From: Leptasterias polaris
Lineage: Eukaryota > Echinodermata > Asteroidea > Forcipulatida > Asteriidae
Direction: 5' to 3'
DNA: 64,000 bases
Assembly: GCA_037783415.1 (NCBI GenBank)
Contig: JAZGTN010000164.1
Span: 1,116,001 to 1,180,000, forward strand
The translations under genes and the position numbers were made by a program. Below, in pieces: positions 47,401 to 56,929 of the stretch. Under the pieces are notes generated by a model, which saw nothing but the letters and a program-made list of their open reading frames with translations, had not been told where the DNA came from and made no database searches. How positions within the stretch are numbered: the stretch's first letter is position 1; each line of letters opens with the position of its first letter.

Positions 47401-48944
47401 TCATCTTTTTGACATGGATAACCTTTCAGTGCTACAGGTCCCAATGCATTTATTTATCCCTGCTCACCTGGACCCTTAAACTTATCTTCAAACTTTCTTG
47501 GCTCCCCTGGGACTACACAAACTGAAGTTACTGATGAGCACCAAGGGGTGGCAAACAATACAATATCTACACTCAAAGCACCCAGTTTATACATCTGGGT
47601 GACGAGAATCAAATTAAGGTACTGGGACCTTGTCAAAAATAGTCCAGGACTAACCAGCGGATAAGTAGCGTCCATTAAAAGGTTTGTTACCCTCTGTTAA
47701 TTCACCTTGTTTAAAATTGGGTGTAGGAGAAATCATGGGGGAAGTTCACAATGCCTGGGGTTAAATTCTTTTACAAACCGCTGAGACTTACATGTAGATT
47801 GACACTGCAAAACAAGCAGGGGGTCTCTATACACGTTTCAGTATAAAATCACACTACACATCTTAGTTGATACAATGACCTCCAAACCTTCCAGATCTCT
47901 CCAAATTCAACGAGTCAAACCACAGAGCGCTCAGCCAGGAAGCATTGGCACAGGGCCTATCTTTAGTGTATCAGAGAAACATGTCTTTCATAGAAATACA
48001 GTCCAACGGAAACCCAACAAAAACTTGTCATATGAGACTTGTTATCCGACTACCTGTCCTAGATTAATTTTGGCAAGACCCCTAAGTCTCAAGGAAACCT
48101 TGCATGATTGGCATGCCTGGGTTTCAAACTGATGACTAAGTCATAAGCTACTTGAAGATTACTCAAGTTTTCTAGACCACTCAACAATGACAAAAAAACC
48201 AACCAGTGGAATCTTCAAAGATGAGTTCGTCTTGTTGTTGTTGCCGTCCAGAAAAGGCATGTGCTGCTTGCGCGAGAGACTGAGGCAAGCTGGCAGGATC
48301 ATAGTGAGGGGTTATCACAGCATACTTCAGTAGCTCCTGGTACTCATCCTAAACAAAGAAGAAAACAAGTGTGACTAAGTTTTTTTGTATTTTATTTCTC
48401 TTGTAATTATTTTGTTTATCTCATTCTGACAGCGCAGGAGAACATTATTGATTATTTGACATGCATGTGCATTTTTAACAGTGTAAACTGCAAACCACTG
48501 GTGTATTTTAACAAAATTGCAACATACAATACATGTAGTACTTTATCATAAAAAGAGATTAAAAAATGGCTGCAATGTGTGTGTGTAGACCATGTTACCC
48601 ACTCACAGTTTTTCATGTTACTACATACCTCATAAATCAAGTACATACCTGTCAAAACAAAAATGTTTTGTTCTATACCATTTAAGATGCTCGAAACATG
48701 GATAACAAAGCAGAAAAGTAAATTCTATAAATATTGATTTACCTGATCAAGAAGGCCTAATAAACCAAAAGGGAAACTGACTGGGTAAATTTGACATACT
48801 TTTGGGTTGAACAGACCTCAACTTCCAGGGTCTTCTTTGTTCCACCCCAAATGATTGATTTACCTGTAATGTGGTTGAGACAGAGCTTCCTGGCGAGTCA
48901 GAGGGTAGGATTGGGATGCTGCTATCATCTTCAGTTGAAGACAT
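38451..48944 (-). CDS. POC5: POC5 centriolar protein, complete coding region
   Basis: Centrin-binding protein of the distal centriole, needed for full-length centrioles. Eleven exons join without a frame break to 590 codons plus stop: 48864-48944, 48204-48348, 47157-47312, 46225-46424, 45101-45171, 44020-44218, 42896-43075, 42020-42167, 41482-41687, 39012-39173, 38451-38675. The start MSSTEDDSSIPILPSDSPG, the EYQELLKYAVITP block, a helical centre with Trp-containing centrin-binding repeats (LRTFQAWKLRHSEDRRE; VWGAWHSLIEAKWKQRVE), the diagnostic KKAFMRGVCALNLEAMTMF, the ERHHPVTQ block and the C-terminus IHTIKVVQ all match the family, and the length is near the 575 residues of the human protein. 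All introns are GT-AG; the donor after exon 2 (GTTGGT) is weak. Any 5' non-coding exon upstream of 48944 was not located. Introns carry SINEs and small duplications. Confidence 0.97.
39205..39540 (+). repeat. SINE with type-II tRNA head and ATT tail
   Basis: Starts GTCATGGCCGAGTGGTTTAG (A-box region), then GGTGTGGGTTCGACAC (B-box region), a body with AAATGGGTACCTGTGAG, a 3' end AAAGCGCATTGAGACC and an ATT microsatellite. It sits in the POC5 intron between exons 39012-39173 and 41482-41687. Confidence 0.8.
39541..41170. other. POC5 intron, no other gene seen
   Basis: Contains a short hairpin at 40372-40404 (AACATAGAGCAAGG with its complement, loop ACAGA). Flanking 9-bp repeats are absent there. 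Confidence 0.4.
41180..41290 (+). repeat. T1 SINE fragment, plus orientation
   Basis: AGACCGCCAACATAGGGCTA precedes an A-box-like TAGCTCAGTTGGTAGAG; the B-box side is diverged (GCAGGTACAAGTCCCG). Confidence 0.7.
42473..42690. repeat. Two-copy tandem duplication in a POC5 intron
   Basis: CAGGCACAAAGTGTACACAG occurs twice, about 124 bp apart, each time preceded by ACACAGGTT.GACTAA and followed by a GTG.ACAATTT.TAT block. Confidence 0.85.
43185..43320 (-). repeat. T1 SINE remnant without the tRNA part
   Basis: CACAAGGGAAAC, CCCTATTTTGTCAATATC and GCCAATCAGAAGC occur in T1 order, but the central tRNA module is missing. Confidence 0.55.
43548..43845 (-). repeat. T1 SINE, near complete
   Basis: Same architecture as 3008-3302: GGGAAACTGACTGGGTAAAT, a tRNA-like centre whose minus strand has TAGCTCAGTTGGTAGAG and GGTTCAAATCCC, then CAGTCAGAAGCCATTC and AGCGGCAGCCAG. 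It lies in a POC5 intron. Confidence 0.85.
45748..46070. repeat. Old dispersed repeat in a POC5 intron
   Basis: GTGAATGTTTGGGCTTAATCCG and GAGAAAATGGTGAAAAACC-type words match diverged copies near 14840 and 18430. Confidence 0.45.
47336..47412. repeat. Three-copy short tandem repeat
   Basis: TTTGACT(T/C)TGTACTTGTTCAT is repeated three times with a period near 27 bp, in a POC5 intron next to exon 47157-47312. Confidence 0.85.
48763..48822 (-). repeat. T1 SINE end fragment
   Basis: AGGGAAACTGACTGGGTAAA and TTTTGGGTTGAACA, truncated before the tRNA module; about 40 bp from POC5 exon 48864-48944. Confidence 0.6.
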
Positions 48945-49194
48945 GATGCTGACCTCTGCTTTGTATGAATGGGAAGTTGACAAACAAAGAGTTTACACTT
49001 ATCAAATAAGTATTCTAAAATGCACTTAATAAACAATAGGCCTACATAAATTAAAACAGAATCCTTTCTGGCTTTAGTATATGTATCAGATTGAGAACAA
49101 CAGTCAACAAAGAGTTTAAAAAAAGAACTAAAGTCGGTCCCGAGCCAAAATGGCTCATCAGGCCGGTGTTTATATCCGCTTTCATTGGCATTAA

Positions 49195-49432
49195 ACGTCT
49201 GAGAATATTTCTATTCCCCCTGGACAGGATGCCAGTCCATCGCAGGTTACTCCCCAGCTTTCGCCGGTACCCATTTGCACTTCTGGATGGAGAGAAGCAT
49301 ATTATGATATTAAAGTGCCTTGCTCAAGGACACAAGTATTGTGACTGACCAGGTCAGGATTTGAGCCCACAATTTGTAAATTGCAGAACTTGAGTCCACT
49401 GCCCTAGACCGCGCAGCCACGAGATCCCTCCT
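49195..49432 (-). repeat. tRNA-headed SINE, minus orientation
   Basis: On the minus strand it starts GATCTCGTGGCTGCGCGGTC, with a B-box-like GTGGGCTCAAATCCTG, then AAGGCACTTTAATATC and GGTACCGGCGAAAGC. It is distinct from T1. Confidence 0.65.
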
Positions 49433-49527
49433 AACTATAAAGTTTAGGTTATTAAACTTCTATCACATTTTGGAGCATTTGCAGTTGCAATGATCATAAC
49501 CCTTCTACCCAACGAGGGTAATGAGGA

Positions 49528-49666
49528 AGTGTAGGCGACAAGGTCTTAAACGGCTGTTTAAAACCGGTACCTGGTAGGGACGAAGCCGAAGGCGAGGTCC
49601 TTTTATTTATTGCAATGCCATGACCCTGCAAGTGCAAGGTTTAAACAACCGGTTAAGACGAAGTCA
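49528..49666. repeat. Imperfect foldback sequence
   Basis: GGTCTTAAACGG.TGTTTAAA near 49540 pairs imperfectly with TTTAAACAACCGGTTAAGAC near 49640. Confidence 0.4.
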
Positions 49667-49844
49667 CTACTTACTCTTTTATTCCTATTCATAAATGCAA
49701 TATTTTGTTAAAAAGTGTAGTATAAGTGTTGGAAAACTGGTAAAACTTTTCTGTAAATCTTAAATTCTGTCTCGTTCTCAGGCTCAGCAGGCTTCGTTTC
49801 GCGAAGGGTCAAAATTGTATTGACGCAACAATGACGCTCAATAA

Positions 49845-50202
49845 TTAAAGGGACACGTTGCCTGAAATGTTTGTTATGAAATGATGGTTAGAATGATGTT
49901 TTAAAAGTAGCAATGATCCACACAAATATGCCTCGAAATTGCGTGGTTTTTCTTTTACATTGTGAACTAACACAGCCCGCCATTTTGTAGAGCAAAATTT
50001 TTGACTCCACAAAATGGCGTACCGTGTTAGTTCGCAACGTAAAAGGAAAACCACACAATTTCAAGGCATAGATATTTGTGTGGATTATTGTACTCTAGAT
50101 CTACTTTTAAAACATCTTTCTTTACCATGCATTTTATAACAAACGGTTTCAAACGCTTTTCATAGCCCAACTCGGCCAATCCAAGGCAACGTGTCCCTTT
50201 AA
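49845..50202. mobile_element. MITE with TTAAAGGGACACGTTGCC ends
   Basis: Terminal inverted repeats are identical over TTAAAGGGACACGTTGCCT. The interior is also largely palindromic (AATTGCGTGGTTTTTCTTTT against its complement). The length is 358 bp. A lone end fragment lies at about 41819. Confidence 0.9.
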
Positions 50203-51703
50203 TGCCAACGGTTGTGCATACGTTACGTGCCTGTCCTAAAAACAACAGATTTTAAATTGATTAAGAATGGACTCTATATAAACTGTCCAGTGTATTTAAA
50301 AACAAAAAATCCTATAGTGTAAATATGACGAACTGACAAAACAAGAAAGTAAAAATTACTAATAATAATATAATATTAAATATTAAATATTTGTCTCGAC
50401 TTGACTCGGACTTCTTCGAGGACATGGAGGAAGGAAGGTAGCCCCACTTCTGTGGCTATTAAGGCTTGCTGAATCCTTTTTGGCCACAGAACTTCTGTGC
50501 TAGGACTAGGTAGGAGTAGTAGTTGCGATAATCGTAACCACACAAAAAAACAAACTTTGAAACAAGTTGGTATAATAAAATAACACTCTAGTCTAGGCCA
50601 TTATTTAATATACTAAACACTATTTTAAAACTCAAAAGTCGCAAATACGCTCAGAACATGCATGGAGGTATGTCCGGAAACTAGGCAACAACAAAAATAA
50701 ACCAAAACAACATGGGCAAGTTACATATTGATGCTTTTCGTTAATACACATTTAAATCAAATTAACGCATACAAGATTTAGCATGAAACACAAACTGAAA
50801 CAAATAATAAAAATTTACCGTTTTTAGATGTTTCTCGCGTGACCATAAAGTTATTGTCAACTAAAAATTAAATGCCCGCTGTAATATTCAAACGAAAGCG
50901 TTAATTGGTTTATAATTTCATAAGCTTGTTCTCAATTGGTCAATTCTGTAGGTTAACTCACGACTGTTTTATCCTCCTTACTCTTTGTAAGATGTACGAT
51001 CACTTATTTGTAGTTATACACACAACAGTCGCAGAGGCGTTGTAAGTATAGCTACCTGTCGTCGTTTGATCCGTGCTTGTGTCCTTTATTGGTACCTGGC
51101 TGCTTGTGAATTGTCTGTTTTTATACTTCCGTGTAAAGGAGGTAGCGGAAAACCCGTGATAAATGTTGGAATTTAATACAGATCCGTAAGTTGTGGTAAC
51201 CAAAACAAGATTTATAGTCTGACTGGCTTAATGACGAAGTGTGAACTTTTTCTAACCTGAAAGTGAAACATAAAAAGTAAAAGGAAGTTTTGTTTACATG
51301 CTCATCTTTTTACAACCGGTTGTGAACGAAACCACATGTTGAATTGAATGTTTTACATGCAGTGCGCAGAAGGATGTGTGATTGAACCGATACCAGTGAC
51401 TGACCTGCATCGAGATTCAAAGCGGAGATATCTGGCTACATAAATACGAATAGTACATGTACACGTACATGTATGTTTGTAGTTTGTGCAAGACAAGATT
51501 ACCACATTGAGCAAAAGGAGACAAAATGACACGCTTTGTGGAACACTTTTGGGTAGGTTTGGTTTAATTAACAAATTTGTTCTGTTTCTTTTCACTTGAC
51601 TTTGTTTGTAATATTAGCCTTTCTTTGATGTGTTGTTGGTAAAGAAAAGACTAGTGTAAAAACTATAGGGCCACTTCTGGTTGGAGCTCATGGATGATGG
51701 AGC
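50203..51703. other. Intergenic between POC5 and the non-LTR element
   Basis: No exon recognised; a POC5 5' UTR exon may be hidden here. At 50520-50539 the 20-mer TAGTTGCGATAATCGTAACC equals the start of the HP-B hairpin arm, preceded by TAGGAGTAG like the end of HP-A. Confidence 0.4.
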
Positions 51704-51705
51704 TA

Positions 51706-51798
51706 GCCAGTGGGTACTCCTAGAATTATGAGGTTCGATCGCTATCGTCTGGAGACGATAGCGGAACGAACCTCATAGTTCTAGGAGTAGCCAGTGGG
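51706..51798. mobile_element. Hairpin insertion HP-A1 with 9-bp direct repeats
   Basis: GCCAGTGGG occurs at 51706-51714 and 51790-51798. The 75-bp insert at 51715-51789 starts TACTCCTAGAATTATGAGG, and its second half is the near-complement, ending TTCTAGGAGTA. There are a few mismatches and a 2-base loop at 51751-51752. Confidence 0.9.
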
Positions 51799-51947
51799 TT
51801 GATGGAGGTTACGTTTAAAAAGTAACTCTACCGTTTAATAACACCGTCAGTGAGTCACTGTATTGGTAGAAAATAACTTATAATTAACATAATAATAACA
51901 GGATTTCTATAGCGCCATTCCATCAAGATCATGGCGCTTAATAGCAA

Positions 51948-52039
51948 CAACAAGAGTAGTTGCGATAATCGTAACCCTCCTCCCGACGGGTTCAAGCCCG
52001 TCGGGAGGAGGGTTACGATTATCGCAACTACAACAAGAG
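51948..52039. mobile_element. Hairpin insertion HP-B with 9-bp direct repeats
   Basis: CAACAAGAG occurs at 51948-51956 and 52031-52039. The 74-bp insert has perfect 34-bp inverted arms (51957-51990 and 51997-52030) starting TAGTTGCGATAATCGTAACC, with loop TTCAAG. It is inserted into the 3' end of the non-LTR element, so it is younger than that copy. Confidence 0.95.
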
Positions 52040-52803
52040 GTAATGAAAAACAAATACATTTTAAAGGGCTACTGAGTACTGGAAACAGGTGAGTTTTTAA
52101 GTTGTTTTTGAATGACGAAACAGTGTCCAGTGATCTGATGTGAGAGGGTATATTGTTCCAAAGCTTAGGGCCAGCAGTTGTGAAGGCTTTGTCCGTGCAA
52201 GTGTTTTTTGACCTAGGTTCTGACAGCAGCGTACCATCACTGCATGATCGAAGACCGGATCAACCAGATACGTGGAGCTGGATACAGCGATCAAGGTATT
52301 GTGGAGCTGTGTGATGGAGACATTTGAAGATGAGGAGTGCGACCTTAAAGCGAATTCTTTGCCGGACAGGAAGCCAATGAAGTTTAGCAAGTAGCGAAGC
52401 CGTCGATTCACGCCTGTCAACTGCAAATAAAAGGCGTGCAGCACGGTTTTGTAGTCGCTGGAGTTTAACCAGATTGAATTCCGTAATACCAAAGAGTAGG
52501 GAGTTGCCATAATCCAGACGGGATAGAACTAGCGCACGAATTACTTGGTGACATGAATCAAAATCAAGGTATCTGCGAATTCGCAAAATGTTGCGAAGTT
52601 GAAAGTGGATGCTGCGGTTGAGGTTGAGAACATGTTTTGACATTGACATACTTGCATCAAAATAGATTCCCAGGTTGTGAACGGACAGCGATGGTGTTAT
52701 GACAGTGTCCCCTATTGTCAGAGTGACAGGAGGCAAGTTGCGAAGCGTGTGTGTTGAAGCGGCTATAAGAAATTCAGTTTTAGTGTCGTTCAGTTTGAGC
52801 ATA

Positions 52804-52855
52804 TTGTGGGTCATCCATAGCTTCACATCTTGTGGGTCATCCATAGCTTCACATC
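52804..52855. repeat. 26-bp tandem duplication inside the RT region
   Basis: TTGTGGGTCATCCATAGCTT plus CACATC is present twice in a row. Since 26 is not a multiple of three, it explains the frame change between the two RT-region frames that overlap here. Confidence 0.9.
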
Positions 52856-55285
52856 TTGGATGCATGAAGACAAATTGTTCAGTGCAGATTGCATCGATTC
52901 CGGATCCTTGGGGTTAAATGTGGAATAAATTTGAGTGTCATCATGGAAACGAAGACCGTGTTTGCGAATTATTTCACCGATTGGCTTTATATAGATGGTG
53001 AATAGCAATGGACCTAAAACAGAACCTTGTGGTACCCTGCAGTCAAGTGTTTTTGTGTGTGAAAACTCGCCATCAATACACACACTACATGTCCTATTGT
53101 AGAGGTAGCTATGAAACCAGCACAGTCCTTTCCTTGTCAGGCCAATAGACTCACTGAGCATCCGTAGAAGGATTTGGTGGTCCACAGTGTCGAAGACGGC
53201 ACTTAAATCTAGAAGAACTAGAAACACACCTTTGTTGTCACCAATCGCGAGCATTATATCATTTTTGATTGAAAGCAGTGCAGTTTCCGTGCTGTGTCCG
53301 GATCTGTAAGCGGATTCGTGAGATTCCCAAAGATCATGATCATCCATATGTGCTGTAATGCGGGAAGCTATTACCTTTTCAATGACTTTTGAAATGAAAG
53401 GTAGGTTTGACACTGGACGGTAGTTGGCAAGTTCATTGATGTCGGACGACGACTTTTTAAGAATCGGGGTGACAGTTGCGTGTTTAAGTGAGTCCGGAAA
53501 AATGCCTGTAGAAATCGATGCATTGACAATGTGGGTGATAATCGGGAGAAATGAGTTGGCAGCAGACTTTAATAACCATATTGGAATGAGGTCAAGACTG
53601 CACGTTTTGTTGGTTGAAGAGCTGATGATTTGACGAATCTCATCTTGGGGTGCAATCTCAAAGTCTAGAGCTGGTATCACCTCAGGATCGGCACTGCGTA
53701 AGATTGGGTCAATCCCACGCTCAAGGTTGTTGCGAATATTGGATATCTTGTCGATGAAGAAATTGACGAAGTCATTTGCTAGTGATTGACATGAATCGGA
53801 CAAAGGGCGGGGTTTGGTATTCGTGTTGAATAGTGTCCCAACTGTTTCAAAAATGCTTTTTGTGTCAGCATTTTTCAGTTGATTAGCGAAAATAGGCTCG
53901 TTTTGCAGTTTCAATGAGGCTGTTGACGTACTTTCGCTGATTCACAAAAAGTGCGAAGTGTGATTCTAGGCGACTTTTTTGCCACATCCTTTCATATCAA
54001 CGTCGCATTTTCCTGGCAGCATGAATATCAGTGTTGTACCACGGCTGACGCAATCTGACTTTACGGCGACGAGTCTGAAGGGGGGGCATGCCGATCGAGC
54101 ACTTCTGCGATAACCCTGTTGAATTCGGAGACTAAATCACTCGGGTTGGATACGTCGAAGCATGGTTGTATGGCAATGGCAAAATTTGTGGTTAACAAGG
54201 GCAGATCGATAGACCGGAAGTTCCGCAAAGTGTGAACAATATCAGGATACGTGGGCTTTGAAATTCGGAGTTTGCAACTTACAACGTGATGGTCTGATAA
54301 AAAGTTATCATAAACAACACAGGACTGAACGAGATTGTCGTCCTCACGACTACGGACCAGGTCTAAAATGTGACCACTCTTGTGCGTTGGACTCGTCACA
54401 AGTTGCTTGAAGCCGAACGCCGACACGGACGACATGAATTGAGAGACATCGGACCGCGACGGCACATCAATGTGTAGGTTAAAGTCACCGACGATCAGAA
54501 TCTTGTGTGAATTCAGGGCTATTATGCCGATAAATGTGTCGAAATTCCCTGAGGAACTGCAATGTAGTGAATCTGTTTGTCGGCGAGGGGGGTGGTCTGT
54601 AGATGACTACAACATTTATACATGTATCTCGCTTTCTATCGGTGAAATAGGCATGTTCAAAGGTGTTAGTTATGTAATCAAAATTATGGATGAACATGTC
54701 AAGTGGGGATTTATAAAGCAATCCACCCGCCATAGCTATGGGTTCGGTTGGAATCGGTAATGACCGGTCGAGGAACATTAAAAAACGAATAGCCTGGTGC
54801 GGTAATCTCACAAATGACAATAGAGCTTTCATTGTTGAGCCAAGTTTCAGTTACAGCCATTATGTCAATCTCATGTTCGAGGACATATTCCGAGAATGAA
54901 AGAATTTTGTTACGGAACGATCGGACATTCCAGAGGCAAACTTCAAGCTGACTAGGAGGAGGTGACGGGAGTACATTGATCGTACGAATTGATCGTACGA
55001 TTTGATCGACGCTTGGTCTTGCGGGATCCAGCACGGGTCCCTCTATGGGTTGGGGGCTTGGCTTGAATCCCAAGATTTCTGATGGTGGACCAAAAATGAC
55101 AAGGGATGGGTCGTCCAGAACAGGCAGTTCCGATGGTCAACAGTTGTGTTGTGGTGTATGTAAGATTCAATTGCCGAGAGCGATAGTCAGTTTGATCAGG
55201 ATGTTGGTTGTCTGTGCCTGGGTTTGGATCGACATCACCACAAGGTAATAATGTCACATTGAAGGTGGCCATGGAGTTATAATAA

Positions 55286-56320
55286 TAAGAATTGCGGGCC
55301 TTGCAAAAGCCCTTAGGCCTGTTGTGACGAGATTTTGAAGCTCCATTTTATTTTGACGTGGTTGCTATCAACAGCAACCCATTGTTGGTTGAGCAGGTTG
55401 AATGAACACAACAGTGTTACTAGGAGTAGGGTCTTAAACTCCGTTGCTCTGCTTCACTGTTTTCATTCACTGAAGTGATTGTTATGACTACGCACCGGTG
55501 ATCGGGGCTAGGGTAAGATGGCTGTCACGTCTTACTCAAGCACTATCCGTCACTATGGGCCTTGCGTGTGGATTTCTGTCAATCTAGCTTTAAAAACAAA
55601 ACCCTCTTTGGGCTACTTTAAGCGTGCTTATACAATGTAAGCTTGAACTTGTGCCAGTATTTCTTGTTTGCCATTTCGCCGTTTTTCTAAGTTTTCCTTG
55701 CTATGTCTTTTCACTTAGTTCTATTAGACACCGGTCTTCCTAATTTCCCATTAATAATTAATATGTACATTATTTCGTTTATTCTCACTTAAATATTTTC
55801 CTTCTTGGTCTTTTTTCTCTCTTTTTACCAACCCCTACTCTACACAATCATTTATTTATTTTTTGCTCATTTTTGTATTTTTGTTGTCCACTTGTTTGTC
55901 TGTCTTTCTGTCCTGTAAGGCATCCCTCCTCAAGCTCTGTTTTAGGGATTTGCCCCCATATCACCTCCTCTTTAAGTTCTTGTTTATTATATGGCCATTT
56001 TGTATGCCTCTTTTGTTAGTTTACTATATAACCCTCTTGCTGTCTGACCATTCAATACCATTCACTGTGGTTTTGAATGATAGATAAGCTATGCCAGCCT
56101 TGCAATATGATACCATGAGGGAATGCATACACAGTACACTGTGCACAGTTGTGCCACCATACACAACTTTGGCAGTTTAAAATGGTTGGTCAACTCACTT
56201 GAAAATGTTGCGAACAGTAGGAGGGATAATTGTCTATTTCATGCATGCACTTCTGTATTTTCGTCTTTCTGTGATATGGAAATAAATGTTATATGAATGA
56301 ATGAATGAATGAATGAGATC
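55286..56320 (+). repeat. Repeat-derived DNA ending in an ATGA microsatellite
   Basis: The right end ATGGAAATAAATGTTATATG followed by (AATG)n at about 56293-56318 looks like the 3' end of a non-LTR element on the plus strand. A piggyBac-like MITE has inserted at 56032-56225. No coding part is visible. Confidence 0.5.
56032..56225. mobile_element. piggyBac-like MITE, second copy, ATAA duplication
   Basis: Closely matches 18133-18340, with small deletions (for example the ACAGTTAGTTCT segment). Flanked by ATAA at 56028-56031 and 56226-56229, a variant of the usual TTAA. Confidence 0.85.
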
Positions 56321-56837
56321 GTTCATATCGAATCAGTACATGTAGATCAAGTGTGCAGAACTAACAAGTTTAGAATGGTGCATGAGACCAATCTGAAGAT
56401 CCCAGTATGCTCTCTGACGTTTTCACTACCATCTGTCAACGATCAAGGATGTAAGTCGATCGCAGCCTCAGTAAAAGATGAAATTTAGTGAGAGGTGTTG
56501 CATGACGTGGCAGCCTGCTAGGCGCACAACAACATGATTAATAATGAGAAGTTTTGCCCCAAAAATATGTGTTAGCTTAAGAAAATTAGAATTCTTGTAC
56601 CACTTAGAAAATAAAAGTATGAGCTGTGGTTTTGGCACATAATTTTACGAAATTTAACAGTAAAACAATAGAGAGTCACACCGACATTAAAAAAACACAA
56701 ATTTCAAACTATACGCCAAAAGTAATAATTAGTTTCAATTGACACTAATTATTAATATGGGCGTATCGGTCACAATTTGCGCATAATATCCACACGCAAT
56801 TTGCACATATCGGCCCTATATGTTAGCTTAGTGCATG

Positions 56838-56925
56838 GGGAGAACCTACTCCTAGAACTATGAGGTTAGATCCGCACGATAGCGGATCTAACCTCATACA
56901 TGTAGTTCTAGGAGTAGGGAGAACC
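56838..56925. mobile_element. Hairpin insertion HP-A2 with 9-bp direct repeats
   Basis: GGGAGAACC occurs at 56838-56846 and 56917-56925. The 70-bp insert begins TACTCCTAGAACTATGAGG (56847) and ends TTCTAGGAGTA (56916). The arms pair fully except for a 6-base ACATGT insert in the right arm; the loop is ACGATA. Homologous to HP-A1. Confidence 0.92.
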
Positions 56926-56929
56926 CTGA

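Larger units (their letters stand above)
51885..55285 (-). mobile_element. CR1/L2-type non-LTR retrotransposon, decayed
   Basis: About 3.4 kb on the minus strand. In order: an N-terminal MATFNVTLLPCGDVDPNPGT with a 2A-like motif (55272 down to about 55210); AP endonuclease pieces (NVRSFRNK, AVTETWL, SDHHVV) over 55073-54061 in shifting frames; an in-frame TGA at 53997-53999; reverse transcriptase over 53914-52823 (LDLSAVFDTVDH, PQGSVLGPLLF); then the post-RT region 52865-52260 (LDYGNSLLFGI, LHWLPVRQRIRFK). The catalytic box reads HDDTQIY where the family has a YADD core. The 3' end, about 51885-51915, reads GGCGCTATAGAAATCCTGTT plus an ATT run on the minus strand. It cannot be active. Confidence 0.9.

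Noticed and set aside
50446..50499. Direct repeat ACTTCTGTG around a 36-bp spacer as a hairpin insertion
   Set aside because: The spacer is not a clean palindrome; only the 9-bp ends TTCTGTGGC/GCCACAGAA pair, so it does not fit the class.
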